Shown here: piece by piece, positions 36,301 through 48,346 of the stretch
Layout of the letters: each line of letters begins with the position of its first letter
How positions within the stretch are numbered: position 1 is the first letter of the stretch
From: Tricholomella constricta
Lineage: Eukaryota; Basidiomycota; Agaricomycetes; Agaricales; Lyophyllaceae
Length of the DNA: 64,000 nucleotides
NCBI GenBank assembly: GCA_013368375.1
Contig: JAACJP010000003.1
Span: 310,001 to 374,000 of the forward strand
Direction of reading: 5' to 3'
Notes under the pieces: generated by a model
What the model was told of the DNA's origin: nothing
The model's database searches: none
What the model saw: the letters and a program-made list of their open reading frames with translations, nothing else
Made by a program: the position numbers and the translations under genes

Positions 36301-36583
36301 GAACATTTCATGTTCGCAGAAGCTGATGACTGTTCTTATACAATAGTAAAATTAATTATCTAGACCCTCGGCACGTCTCGTCGTCTTGTTACAATCCTGC
36401 CGCACTAACCCATTCGCCAGAATCACCGTTGCTTGGTGCAAGATACACGATGTACCATTAGAAAAGTTGTTCTCCAAGACACTTGTCACGAAATGTACGT
36501 TGCTGACCCAGTCGTTTGTGCTAAGCTGATAATTATCCCCAGTCCCTTGGGCTATGGAAGCTGAGCAGGATTGGAAGTTCTAA
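33343..36583 (+). CDS. TOP1: DNA topoisomerase I (type IB)
   Basis: Nuclear enzyme that relaxes supercoils through a transient 3'-phosphotyrosyl bond. Eleven exons: 33343-33507, 33580-34321, 34372-34514, 34567-34824, 34873-35103, 35159-35494, 35561-35803, 35855-36288, 36347-36370, 36421-36494, 36543-36583; 896 residues. A long Lys/Ser/Asp-rich N-terminus precedes the core ([59 protein letters not shown]). [20 protein letters not shown] and [11 protein letters not shown] are catalytic-core blocks; a charged coiled linker follows. The active tyrosine lies in SKINYLDPR, encoded almost wholly by the 24-nt exon 36347-36370, and the next block is [12 protein letters not shown]. The intron after that exon (36371-36420) uses a GC donor. 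Confidence 0.95.
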
Positions 36584-36773
36584 TTCCATCTTGGCTTCGG
36601 ACTCGGACCCTACTAGTTATAATTTAGAAGTATACAGTCGTGTCCCGTTGTAAAACGGACAGGATGGTCGGAATTCACGTGTTTTTGTAGCTTTATTTGG
36701 TGAAGCAATGGAATGTAAACAAGGCAGGCGTTCGCGTGTCAGGGACTGCGAGTTATTTCTCTGAACCACCACC

Positions 36774-38961
36774 ATGAGTCGGATCGCTGGCGGACGTCCC
36801 ATAATCGCCTCCAAGACCACATTTGACGCGCTTGTCGTTGACTCTGGCGAGGAAACCGAGGAGGAAGAGGTCGCCGAGGTGTCTTCGCCAGAAAGGTTTC
36901 GCCTCACGTTCCGTGTCCAAGTGCAGCGTTACAACTGACTTCCTCTCTACAGCTATACGCAGACGGAACTAAAACCTTCGAAATCTGCTATCAAAAAGGC
37001 GCAGAAGCTTGCTCGTGCTGAAAAACGACAACAGCAAAAGGCCCTATTGAAAGCTCGACGTGGACAATCTCCCGTTCCCGAGATAACGGTGGACTCACAT
37101 GGACTACCACAGCCTTCAGACCCAGCTTCCGACTACGTGGAGGTAGGACAAGCAGCAAGAGCCTCTGATTTTTCACAAGCGTCATCTCAACCCTTCACTC
37201 CACCTGTGGTCGAGCATCCCATCAAACTGAGCGACGTGTCGATTGAACCCAGCATCTGCCCTACTGTTCCAGCTGAGAAGAAATTACAACCCGAGGGTGC
37301 CGCTCCTCCTTTCCCTACTGTGCCCTCGCCGCTAACAGAGAGCGTTGAGAAACCCACGCCTCCTGAAGTCGACAAGCCTTCACGGCCGATGGAGATGAAG
37401 CATGTGAAGGAGAAGCGACCTCTGGAGGAGAAACGACCCGTTGAGGTTTCACAATCGCTTCCTCTCCACGAAATGGCCCCTTTACGGGACGCCGAGAAAG
37501 TGAAGAAAAGACAAAGCTTCATCACTCGTACGCTGTGGACGTTCATAATGATAGGCGGTTTCATTGGTGCGTATCTTCGAACCTCCAAACACTGAAATAC
37601 ATTGACGCTCCCTAGGCCTACTGCTTCTTGGCCATGCGTACATGGTACTATTGGTGATGCTTTGCCAGACACTTGTCTACAGAGAAGTCACTGCGCTGTT
37701 TTCACTGAAATCCGCAAAGCCGGAGTCATATGACGCAGAAGCCATGCGTGGAAAGGATCCTTGGAGCAAGACGCTCAACTGGTACTTCTTCGCGGTCACC
37801 AATTACTTCTTGTACGGAGAGAGCATCATATACTACTTTAAGGTGCGTACATTACTTGTTTGCGTTTCCGTTGGCACGTATCCTGATGTGTTTTACCAGC
37901 ATGTCGTCTTCGCTGACGCACAGCTTCTTCCTTTCGCCACAAACCATCGCATGATCAGCTTCATCCTTTATACGATCGGCTTCATGGGGTTCGTTATGTC
38001 ACTTAAGAAAGGATATCTAAAGCAACAATTTGGCCTTTTCTGCTGGGTACACATGAGCCTATTACTGATTGTTCTTTCAAGGTCAGAGGCCTAATACGCC
38101 ACACCCTTGTTTCGTCTGACCGATTTTCACACAGTCACTTCATTGTGAACAACATCCTCGAGGGCCTCATCTGGTTTTGGGTTCCAGCATCTCTCGTCAT
38201 ATGCAATGATGTATTCGCCTACGTCTGGGGCATCACACTTGGACGGACCCCTTTAATCAAGCTATCACCGAAGAAGACCGTTGAGGGTTTCGTCGGAGCT
38301 TTCTGGAGCACCCTCATCTTCGGCGTCCTCTGGGGAACTTATTTTATGCGATTTGATTACATGATATGCCCTGTACATGATCTAGGCGTTAGCGCATGGA
38401 GCTCTACACAATGCACCCCGAACCCAATCTTTGTTTGGAAGGATTGGGAGATCTGGAATCCGGTGGCGGTATTTTTGTCAACCCTGGTTCGCACATTTGT
38501 CATTATTCATAGCACAACGATGTCTAACCGTTCTCGCCATCTCAGTTCGGTCGTACCATCAAGACTATTCCATACGCTCCTTATCAATACCACCTTCTGC
38601 TCCTGTCGTTCTTCGCCTCTCTTGTTGCGCCGTTTGGCGGTTTCTTTGCTTCTGGTTTCAAACGTGCCTTCAATATCAAAGATTTCGGGCATAGTATCCC
38701 GGGGCATGGAGGCATGACCGATCGCATGGATTGCCAGTACGTCATGCATCACGCTTGACATTTGGTGCTCCCTGACCTCATTTTAGGTTCCTTATGGGAG
38801 TTTTCACCTACGTTTACTATAGTAGCCTGATTCGGGAGCACCACGTTACGGTTGGTGGGGTCTTGCAGACGATTGTCAGCGGATTGACCCTGGACCAACA
38901 ACTCGAGCTGATGGCCGACTTGAAGAGGTATCTGGGAACGCAGGGCATAAAGGTTCCATAA
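36774..38961 (+). CDS. CDS1: Phosphatidate cytidylyltransferase (CDP-DAG synthase)
   Basis: Integral ER membrane enzyme making CDP-diacylglycerol from phosphatidic acid and CTP for phosphatidylinositol and other phospholipids. Start [17 protein letters not shown]; the first 230 residues are hydrophilic, Pro/Glu/Lys-rich and probably cytosolic. Hydrophobic segments begin at [20 protein letters not shown]. Family blocks include [38 protein letters not shown] followed by [20 protein letters not shown], and [13 protein letters not shown]. The CTP-transferase signature is complete in the later exons ([25 protein letters not shown]). About seven exons; the last stop is at 38961. It follows TOP1 by 190 bp on the same strand. 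Confidence 0.93.
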
Positions 38962-39068
38962 ATTACTATCTATACAGACGACACATGCTTCGTGGACATG
39001 TTACCCATAATATATACCTTTGAATGCATTCCACCTAATTTTGCTCAGCTCCGTCCACGGCTAAACAA

Positions 39069-40598
39069 TTAAATGACTGTCCATCGAGCCAGTCCACCGA
39101 ACGTCATGGCTTTACGACCAAGGGCATTCTTCAGTGCTCGCATTCCAATCCCTTTCGCGTCTTGTCCGCTGATAGTTGACACATAATACAAAGACACCTC
39201 GCCTGCCCCTCGAGGGACATAGACATCCGCACTCCATCCACCTCTACCGTTGAGCTCTAGTGGCACCCGGTCATTGCCGATTGATATCATATAGATAAAG
39301 TTGTCCGCCTCCGCAGTCGACATGTGTTCGCACCGTTTGAAAACATGGAATCTAGTGCGGGCGCCGCCTTGGATGTTCCTAGTTGGCGGCTGTAGAGCAG
39401 ACGGCCATAGATCCAACATGTAGAAGTCCACAAATATCACAGGGGCCGCAGGCTGCATGATATAGTCCTCCCATGACACAGGGCCGCCCTCTTCCTCCGA
39501 CACGAGTTGATAAGAAGGGTCCTCTGGGAAATGCGTTTTGCCAAACTCTACAGGCGCGGATGTGAACCACATAGGTGCGAATCGTTGCTGATACGTTGAC
39601 CCGTCCAGCGCCCCAGCGCCCCAGCACGCATCTACGAGGTGCCACCTGCCGTCCAGGAAGGCACAGTTCCAAGCATGGCCGCTCGAATATTGAGGCACGG
39701 GATGGCCGGCTCCGGTAGCCTCGTAGCCCACACCCTTACCGTGCCCTGTGACCTTATGGGCCTGAATGCCCACCCTTTCTGCAAGGGAATTGAACAGGCC
39801 CGAATAGCCGTCGCAGACAGCCAGACCGGATGATAAGGTCGATTCGGGCGTGGATGCTTGGACATTTCCCGAAAAGAACGCCCCCGCATCATATGCGATG
39901 TTATGGTGCATCCATGTGAAGATGGCACGGGCCTTCTCGATCTCGTACGGGAATGCCTCGGTGAGGTCGTAGGCGAGATTGTCAAGTGAGTCTACGGTGT
40001 GCCGAGGAAATAGTGCGGCATGTGCGTCGACATGGGAGAAGTCGCGACACTCGAGGCAGGAATTCTGCTCATCGTGCGGATCGCCCACTGCCGCCTCCTC
40101 TTCTGCCAGTTCGTACCGCGGCTCTGGTTCGGGATCGGGTGGTGGGGTGGGGAGCCGAGTTGGCATTGGAGGTAGATGCCGCCGAGGAGGCCCAGCATCA
40201 CGAGGAGATGGTGGGGGACTTGGAATGTTCTGGACTACGTGAACGGAGGGTCGCTTGACAGGAGGTGGAGGGGGCCGTCGAGCGAGCGCCCGTGCGAGAT
40301 CGTCAGGGTGTGGACGAGACCACTTCGGGGGGATGGGCGGGGGAGTGCCACGCAGGTTCCCGCGGCCCACATCCTCTGGCTTATCTTCCGGGTAGGGGGA
40401 TTCTGTGCGACGGATTGGCACGGGCGGAGGAAGCTTAGCGCGACCCACTTGTCCTAGATGTATACTAGCTATGCGGCCTACTATGCCTTTGGGTATCTCA
40501 TCCTTCTCGACCTCCTCGACCTCCGAGTTGAGAGATGCTCGGGGTGGGGGTGGGGGTATCTTGCGCCGAGGAGGCAGAGGGGGTCGGGCAACGGACAT
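39069..40598 (-). CDS. Transglutaminase-fold protein with proline-rich N-terminus (Cyk3-like core)
   Basis: One uninterrupted minus-strand frame of 509 residues from the ATG at 40598; an in-frame ATG at 40691 exists but adds a His-rich stretch of low plausibility. Residues 1-150 are very Pro/Arg-rich with PPLPPRR and PPPPP runs, likely SH3 ligands. The transglutaminase-like domain follows: FPYEIEKARAIFTWMHHNIA, the Cys in GLAVCDGYSGLFNSLAE, the His in SSGHAWNCAF and the Asp in WHLVDACWGAG form the expected triad order. A beta-rich C-terminal part follows. The core resembles the fungal cytokinesis protein Cyk3 and the kyphoscoliosis peptidase group. A role at the septum is inference; it has no N-terminal SH3 domain as Cyk3 does. 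Confidence 0.82.
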   Translation of the reverse strand: MSVARPPLPPRRKIPPPPPRASLNSEVEEVEKDEIPKGIVGRIASIHLGQVGRAKLPPPVPIRRTESPYPEDKPEDVGRGNLRGTPPPIPPKWSRPHPDDLARALARRPPPPPVKRPSVHVVQNIPSPPPSPRDAGPPRRHLPPMPTRLPTPPPDPEPEPRYELAEEEAAVGDPHDEQNSCLECRDFSHVDAHAALFPRHTVDSLDNLAYDLTEAFPYEIEKARAIFTWMHHNIAYDAGAFFSGNVQASTPESTLSSGLAVCDGYSGLFNSLAERVGIQAHKVTGHGKGVGYEATGAGHPVPQYSSGHAWNCAFLDGRWHLVDACWGAGALDGSTYQQRFAPMWFTSAPVEFGKTHFPEDPSYQLVSEEEGGPVSWEDYIMQPAAPVIFVDFYMLDLWPSALQPPTRNIQGGARTRFHVFKRCEHMSTAEADNFIYMISIGNDRVPLELNGRGGWSADVYVPRGAGEVSLYYVSTISGQDAKGIGMRALKNALGRKAMTFGGLARWTVI

Positions 40599-40824
40599 GG
40601 AAAACGAAGACAAGTTCTGAGTGTACTTCACAAAGGCGCGCTTAGATGGATCATGATGATGATTGCTATGCAACATATGTATGTAGTGCACTCAGGATAT
40701 AGCCGATTCATGGTCTGCCAGTTGGGAGGTGTCTTCAAAGTACATTTGAAAAACAGTGCATGGTGCAGTACAACATGATCATAGCTTGGGAGGGCGAATA
40801 AAATCAGTGGATAGTAAGCTACGC

Positions 40825-41471
40825 TTATGATCTGGGCTTTTCCTGCAGGAGGGATGAGAGGAGAGAGTGAAACGGGTGTAGTGCTGCGAACCTTCTTCTC
40901 TTTCCATAGAGCCAACAGACCAACACCTGACACTTTGACAACCTTGAAGCGGACTCCGGGAATGTCACCCTTTGCCTTTCCACGACGACCGAAGCCAGAG
41001 ATAAGAACCTCGTCGTTCTCATCAACAAAGTTAAGGCAACCATCGTTCTGAAAAAAGGTCAAATCAAACTTGCGGACATGAAATGAGAGGAGCAGACTCA
41101 CGGGCACGAAAGCGGTCACTTTCTTTCCGTTCTTGATCAGCTGCACACGCACACACTTGCGGATAGCAGAGTTGGGCTGCTTCGCCTCGACACCAACTTT
41201 TTCGAGGACGATGCCCTTTGCGTGCGAGGAGCCTCCAGTGGGAGAGGTTTTGTAGATGTTGCCCAGAGCACGCTTTTTGTAAGCCTTATCGGCCTGGAGA
41301 GAAGGATGAGAATGGGTCAGGGAATGATAGCATGACGACACGCACCCATCTGTTTTCCCGTCTGTCGGTACGGAGCTTGCGGGCGGCTTGAAGTCCACGA
41401 GGTTTGTTGGCTAGAGAGCAAGGAGGTCAGCCTAGGATCGTTGGGATCGTGGTTGACGACGTACAGCCCAT
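40825..41471 (-). CDS. RPS23: 40S ribosomal protein S23 (uS12)
   Basis: Five coding exons on the minus strand: 41465-41471, 41346-41410, 41102-41293, 40892-41047, 40825-40842, giving exactly 145 residues, the family length. Visible core: [40 protein letters not shown] (the decoding-centre PNS loop), [17 protein letters not shown] and [19 protein letters not shown], ending KEKPRS. It forms part of the A-site decoding centre. The first coding exon holds only ATG GGC T (7 nt), joined through a GTACGT donor; the last holds five codons plus stop. Divergent from the alpha/beta hydrolase gene across 201 bp. Confidence 0.95.
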
Positions 41472-41672
41472 GCTTGCAGTCGAGGTCGTTGGCAGTCGTC
41501 CGATCAGCCCTCTCCTCACTTCGCCGGCAACTGAACCTTATTTTATAAACTGTTACAGTTCCATCACTCACGTGACATCCCTGCGACCCCGTGATCCGGC
41601 ACGTCCCCAAGCCGGCTTGACGACATACTTAAATGGCGTCCCACTGCATTCCCATGTTCCCCCTTCCTTTCA

Positions 41673-43301
41673 ATGTCTGACACTCACTACTACCACCACG
41701 GTCGTTTTCGTGTCCAGGGAGGTGTCCTGCCCGACGCGATCACCGCTTATCGCACCTATGGCGATCCCAAGAACCCATGCATAGTGTTTCCCACTTGCTA
41801 CGGTGGAAAGCTCGACAGTGTGTCGTGATCATAGCATACATGCCCACCACTAATTCCTGTCTTCTCATAGGCCAGCTTTATCTGGTTGGGAACGATAAGG
41901 GACACACCTGACGGCCTGGGCATTCGTATCCAAAACTTACTTGTTGTATACACAGGTCCTTGATCCTGAGAAATATTTTGTCGTCACGTTTGCTCTCTTC
42001 TCCAATGGGGAGGTACGCTATGCATCATGCCCATCCTTCTATTACATTGATGTTCCAAAGTCTTCCTCTCCTTCCAATACGGTAATTCTCTGTTGTTCCA
42101 TTATCAAACATGCTGCACCAACAGACGCTAGCCTGCCCCCTACAATGGGCCGTATTTTCCTTCGGTGTCTTATGAAGACAACATGTGAGCTGCATCAGTC
42201 GACCGTACGCTCTGCGGTGCTTGACTCTGTGAAGCCGTGCCCAACACGCGGTACTTACTGAGAAACTCGGTGTCCGAGAGGTCTTTCTCGTCATTGGATT
42301 TTCCATGGGTGGTCAGCAGGTACGGGTAGCTGTTCTTGCATTAATCCAGCGCCCTTTTAAGGGATTCCTGTAGGCATATTACTGGCCTGTCGTCTACCCA
42401 GACTACGTCAAGCGGTGCACCATGGCCATTTATTCTGATCGTCTTGTTCTGAGCCCGCCTTGTACAGATTCGTGTCTATCTGCGGCTCAGCTCGAACGAG
42501 CCCGCATAATCAATGGCGAGTGCTCGCCAACGAGTCCCGAACTTGCATGTTGATAGGAGAAGCAAAGTTTCCTTGAAGGACCAAAGGCAGCTCTTACCGC
42601 TTCCAAAGATTTTGATAACGGGCATTACAAGTCGACACCCGAGCACGGTCTCCGGGCCTTTGGTCGCGTATACAGTGCATGGGCATATGGCCAGACTGTG
42701 AGTTTGTCGTCCTGTGAAAAAGCCCATCTAAACGATGCAGTGGTTCCGCGATCACGGTTATCTTTACTCCGGGTTGTAAGCCTTCGTGTTACGATTCATT
42801 ATTTGCCGCTGAACCTCGCCGAGGTATCCCGATCTAAATGCATTCCTTCGTGAGAAATGGGAGGATAGGTTTCTAGCGTCATGGGACGCGAACGACCTTC
42901 TCACTCTGCTAAGCACCTGGCAATCGGGCGATATATCGCTGGTGCGCGACGGGGGAGATCTGCAGAAGTGCTTGGGGTCAATCAAAGCGCGTGGACTGAT
43001 CATGCCATGCAAGACGGATCTCTACTTTCCGGTAAGAGAACCCTTTTGGCTTGAAGGTAGGCTAAAAGCGGCCTGGAACACCAGCCCGAAGATAATGAGA
43101 ACGAAGTGTCGCAATTCCGGAATACGGCGCGATTGGTGGTTATCGACTCAGTCTGGGGACACATGTGTAAGTAAAAGACTTGAATGGGCTTTTAGATGGT
43201 TGTTCAACATGAGATTAGCTGGAGGAGGTGCGAATGCTGAAGATGTGGAGTTTATTCAAGGGGAGGTAAAGAAATTCATGGAAGAGTTAGAGTACAAGTA
43301 G
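41673..43301 (+). CDS. Alpha/beta hydrolase of the homoserine O-acetyltransferase (MetX-like) superfamily
   Basis: Start MSDTHYYHHGRFRVQGGVLP. Blocks in order: AITAYRTYGDPKNPCIVFPT, LDPEKYFVVTFALFSNGE, PAPYNGPYFPSVSYEDNIR, VFLVIGFSMGGQQAYYWPVV (nucleophile elbow GFSMGG with the Ser), SARTSPHNQCFLEGPKAAL, LRAFGRVYSAWAYGQT, ASWDANDLLTLLSTWQSGD, KARGLIMPCKTDLYFP (acid Asp), VVIDSVWGHMSGGGANAEDV (His). This is the MetX fold common in agaric genomes; whether it acetylates homoserine is not shown. The second intron lacks a good donor: conserved VGNDK codons are followed by GGACAC where GT is expected, so either the GTTGGG 15 nt upstream is used or the splice is non-canonical. MSY1 starts 38 bp downstream. 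Confidence 0.8.
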
Positions 43302-43339
43302 CGCGGGTTACGTAAATAACAGATCTGCTTTGTGCCGTC

Positions 43340-45195
43340 ATGTTCTTGCAATTTGGGCGACACGCTCGACGCAACGCGCGCTTGCTCAACGCCGCCTTGA
43401 CCAGAGCCCATCGCAGGGCGTACGCTGTTCCCGCCAACCTGCTCGAGGATCTCACCCACCGCGGCTTTGTTCACCATCTCACCCGGTGTGTTCCGTCCAC
43501 CTACCGTACTTTTCTTCCTCTGACTTCACTGAAGCCCAGAAGTCCTACAGGCCGCATTGGAGTCTAAGCGTCAAGTAGTCTACGCTGGCATCGATCCAAC
43601 CGCTGGGTCCTTACACATCGGCCACCTTATCCCCCTTATGTGTTTGCTGCACTTCCAGCTCCGAGGCCATAAAGTCATACCTCTGGTGAGTTCATGCTGT
43701 CCACCCTTGCTCCTCGTGATCTCTACAACCTTGCCAGATAGGTGGCGCGACCGGCCGGGTGGGGGACCCCTCGGGACGGCTGACAGAACGGCAACCCGCG
43801 GATATCAAGCAGGTCGCGGACAATGTGACGAGCCTGACGGAGGGCATCAATACCTTCTTCCGGCGTGCATTTGTCTACGCCGACGCGCGCATGGCTCACA
43901 ACGAGGAACTCAGCGTCGAGCCTGTCGTCACCAGCAATCTCCAATGGCTCGAGGGTATCAATCTTCTCGAGTTCTTGCAGACCGTAGGTATCCACACGCG
44001 AGTGAATACCATGCTCAACAGGGAAAGGTGCGTGTTCCCCGTCATTTCCCTCCAACCTTATACAGCCCCTGAGCAGCAACGACACGCAGCGTCCGCGCCC
44101 GCTTGACCTCCCAACGCGGCCTTTCCTTCACAGAGTTCACATACCAGCTGCTCCAAGCCTACGACTTCTACCACCTACACAGCCATTTCGGCTGCACCAT
44201 CCAGGTCGGCGGCTCCGATCAGTGGGGGAACATCCTTGCGGGTATCGAGCTCATTGGCCGCTTGGAAGACCCGTCTGCTGCAGAGCATAGCTCTGATGCC
44301 GACGCCAGGGCTTTCGGGCTGACGACGCCTTTACTGACCACTGCATCAGGCGAGAAGTTTGGGAAGAGCGCAGGGAATGCTGTGTGGCTGGATTCGAACA
44401 TGACTAGTGTTTTTGACTTTTATCAGGCATGTACAACTTTCGTTTCTTTCGATTCGCTCGCGGGGCTAATATAACTTACTTAGTATTTTATTAAAGTAGA
44501 CGACGCAGACGTCGAGAAACACCTTAAGATGTTTACGCTTCTGCCACATTCCGAAATCGCCAGTATCATGGAGGCTCACTCTGTGAGTGGCTAATCAAAG
44601 AGGCCGTCGACGCTCGGATTTCATCATTAGAGTTATAGGAGCAACCCGAAAGCAGGACAGCACAGCGGCGACTGGCCGCTGAAGTTACCGAGATGGTGCA
44701 CACCAGTAAATTCTGTTCCATGTTCACTTGTAACATGATCTGACATCCCTTCAGGCAAAGGACTTGCCCGCGCCCAGACACTGACTAACCTTCTTTTCGA
44801 GTCCAATTACGACGGCCTCACTGCTAATCAAATAACCTCCGCGTTCGAGGGCGATCCACGGCTGGTTATGGTGGACGAAGAAGAGTTATTGGAATCGTCA
44901 GTCATGAAGCTCGCAGCAAGATATCGTCTTGCCTCCTCGGCTTGTAAGTATAATGCGGCAATCTGGGACCGGAGGCTGATTCCTCTGCTTCATAGCCGCT
45001 TCACGAAACCTCGTTCAGGCGCGCGGTCTATATATCAACAACCGGACAGTTCCAGAAGCGCAGTACAAAGTCACCAAGGCTGAACTGATTGACGGTCGGG
45101 TGGCTATCCTCCGTGCTGGCAAGGATAAGCTCCTGATCTTGGCGGCCAGCCCAAACCCGGTCACCGCACCGGCATCTTCTTCTCCCGACTCATAA
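43340..45195 (+). CDS. MSY1: Tyrosyl-tRNA synthetase, mitochondrial
   Basis: Class I aminoacyl-tRNA synthetase. The N-terminus [20 protein letters not shown] is Arg-rich without acidic residues, a mitochondrial presequence. The catalytic domain has [20 protein letters not shown] (HIGH motif), [53 protein letters not shown] and [15 protein letters not shown] (KFGKS in place of KMSKS). An alpha-helical anticodon region follows ([20 protein letters not shown]), then an S4-like RNA-binding domain ([18 protein letters not shown]) near the end. About seven exons, stop at 45195. The start is 38 bp after the alpha/beta hydrolase stop. Confidence 0.93.
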
Positions 45196-45281
45196 GTATT
45201 GTTTGCAATTTTGTTCCTCCGAAGGTCCTTCCAAGGGAAGGCTGGGATCTTCTATTTATACAATCATCCCCACTAATACTC

Positions 45282-48143
45282 TTAATCGACACGAATGGCA
45301 CTGTATAATCTTCGGACAGCCCAGTATGACGCGAGGAATCCAATAGTCCCTGTTAAAACAGCTATGAGAATTCTGGACAATGATAAGAATGACTGCATCC
45401 CTACCCGTTGCCAAAAAATCGACGAGTGTGAGGAGAATGAGGTATCCGAGATAGATGACGACTCCCGAGAGCGAATCGAGGGAAAGACGGGTTGCCCAGT
45501 AAAACAAACCATATCCAAACACCCAGATAGCGCTCCCCCCGCCCGTCAAGAAAGCTCGCCAATGCCACCTGGGATTTCCTTATCAATGTTCATTCATGGT
45601 GAGATAAGATACCGCTTTCATACCTGTACTCTTCGGCACACAAAATGAAGTATGTGAAGAGAATGGTGACGGTAGCTGTCGTGAGCGTCACAACTCCCGC
45701 CGTCAAGGCCAAGAATCCGAACGCATAGTATGCGCGGGAGGCGAAAAGGCTTGTAAGAACGTAGTACAGCTCAATGAACGCGGCACCTGTCGCATGTTGT
45801 CAGAATTCTACTATAGAGATGGTAGTATGTAGATCCTACCAAAAGGGAGGATTCCACTGAGCAAAGCTGCGAACTAAGACAGGTTGGTAACATTGGGTTG
45901 GGTGAAAGCAAACAAAGAAGTTACCCAAGGACGAAGGTATTTGGGACCTGGGGGTATTTGACGCGGTATCTGGCTTACACGAACAGGATGCTCGACAGCC
46001 TGCGCCAGGAGCGGTAGATTGGTTAAAATTTAGTCAACGTGGCCTTTGGGACGAAACTTACACCCTTTCTGGAACCAAAGTAAGAACCGACCGCCGACAA
46101 CGGCGCAGCGATACCAAACCACAGTACCACGATCAGAAGCATCGTCCCTATAAGATTGGTTCGATATCTTGCTGCAATGGAAAACTCGAGGCTTACCGAA
46201 TGGAACAGCTCCAGAGGAACCAGCAACCAGAAGACACAAGTTGAGGACGAAGAAAACCATGAAGACGACCCTATAAAGCTCTTAAGATAACTCCTTGACT
46301 TCCCGCGGAGATGCAGAACTTACGACGGGAGAACCGTTGCGGTAAGGAATGAATTCTTTCTGCGATTGGTCCCTCCCAAAGAAGCATACAATCGACTAGA
46401 AATGTATCCTCCTATCCTGCACGGCGGTAAGAATGGGCGTGGTGTAAGGAACGACCCACATACCCTCCGAAAAGCGACCAGAACACCATCATGACAGTTG
46501 CAAGTGAGCCACGATTTGATGGGGAAAGGAAACCCAGAAGTGCGAACACTGAAAAACAAACCATGAGCGCCGAAGGGATTCCGAACATTCGCGCAGACTG
46601 ACCGAGTGTTATTCCAACCATAGAGCAAAGTTGAGAACCGTTGCCAACCATGATAGACAAGACCATAGGATTTTGAGGCATGCGGAAAACTTCACCATGA
46701 ACGAGTTTCCAGCCCCAATCTTCTTGGACGTCTTCCTATTCATCAAATTAGGGACATTCAGGGAATTACGATTTACAGAATTTACGCTGAGATCAATGGC
46801 ATTATATCGAGATATCTGATTGGTGGTCATAAGCGAAAAAATGCGAAGTGCTTCAGATAAACGTACATCGCGAGAGACGCTGCGGACGAGGACCATGGAA
46901 ACCATTACGCAGAGGAATATGGCAATTACGATAGAGTTGATGAGACTAAACCAATGAATGCGAGGATCTAGAATATGAAGATAGCTGTCCCAGCGAGTCG
47001 CCTAGAGAAATAGTTTTTTAAAACTTCCAAGATGTATTTGAGGGCTGTTGACGTACCCATGATGTATCTGATTCCTAGAGAAGCAGCCAGATTATTAGAG
47101 CGAACTTTATCATCATTACGAGGCAACTCACATTCCAGGTAACGCGGTACGTGTACCGAATGGTTTGATTATGGGTTTCGCTCAATATAAGAGGAGGGCT
47201 TAGTTCATGACTACAAGTCGGATCCTCAGTTTGCGATCCGCCAATGCTGAAACGGCGGTATATCAGCTAAGCTGTAGACCAGAAGGAACTATTTCAAACC
47301 TGGAGGGCCAGACCAGGACGCCTACAATACGGAAAGTGTTCGGCGTAGGTTTATGATACCTGTGGAGGTACAAGACGTCAAGCCGGTGTCTTGGACAGTC
47401 AAAGAGTATTAGGACTACCATACCGAAACATAACATCATAATGATTGTTTAACCTGGGTGGCGCTTGGGTTTCTTCATCGAATTGACCAAGGCTGAACCC
47501 TTGATCATAGAATTCCACGCCATTTCTGGTGTCGACTTTCATCGTAGCCGCAGGTAGGCCGTCAACAAGCCAGTTTAGCTCGTAGTCCTCCTTGATACGC
47601 TCATTGATGAATTTTGCTTCTTCGCCCGTAACGTCCTGAACGGTGCAGAGTGTTTGACACTTTCTGTTGTCGCTCAATATTTTAATCTGCGGACAAAATG
47701 GAGTTGGACGAGGAGGCGCCGATATAAAGGTAAACATACGTCATATTTTGAACTGAAGATCCTGTCACCGAAAAGAATCGACCCCAGCCCTGCAGGTTGC
47801 TTGACTGGTCCGCCTTCGGGTTCACAGAACCGCAATTTCGGATTGTAGTAATCGTCTTACGTTTGGCATCAAGTTACTGCATGGATAATTATGAGAGATG
47901 AACTCACAGTTGATCATGGATTTCTAGAAGCACCTCAAGCCTCATTAGATGAGGCCGCGAAGCAAGAAACAGACTCACCAGCTTGTTATCGTCCCCGTTC
48001 ATGAGCTTCGGGGTGAGGGCATTGACGAAGAGGACGACTTGTTCTCCAAGAGTATAATCGTGGGGGGCGGCACCGGGGAGGTAGAAGGCATCAGCGCAGA
48101 GGACTGGCCAGAGCGCTGAGGCGACCAGGAGTGCCAGGCGCAT
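45282..48143 (-). CDS. EMP70: Nonaspanin TM9SF / EMP70 family protein
   Basis: Endosome/Golgi nine-transmembrane protein with a large lumenal N-domain. The signal peptide MRLALLVASALWPVLCADAF is followed by YLPGAAPHDYTLGEQVVLFV, standard for the family. Exon 1 is 47979-48143; exon 2 (47908-47923) is only 16 nt and reads KSMIN; then YDYYNPKLRFCEPEGG. Lumenal blocks IKILSDNRKCQTLC and EEAKFINERIKEDYELNWLV lie at 47400-47740. The transmembrane part (45282-47000) shows NGSQLCSMVGITLGQSARMF, FWSLFGGY, and the family end TGTIGFLASYWAVRRLYSAI at the C-terminus. Many short exons, not all fixed. Divergent from the queuine transferase gene across 203 bp. Confidence 0.9.
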
Positions 48144-48346
48144 GGCAGGATGGAAAATGGAAGGGTGAGATGAAGGAATGGATGTAAGTACCAAGTACAC
48201 GTCCCTGTCCCGGTCATGCACATTTGTTTGTCGGTGTCGGACTAGCCAAACAACGCAGCTGGCTTCCTCCGAGTCTATCGCACTGCTCGATTTTTGTTGC
48301 AGACACCCTGGCGGTGCGACACTCAGGCTTGTTTCGAGGTCTTGCC

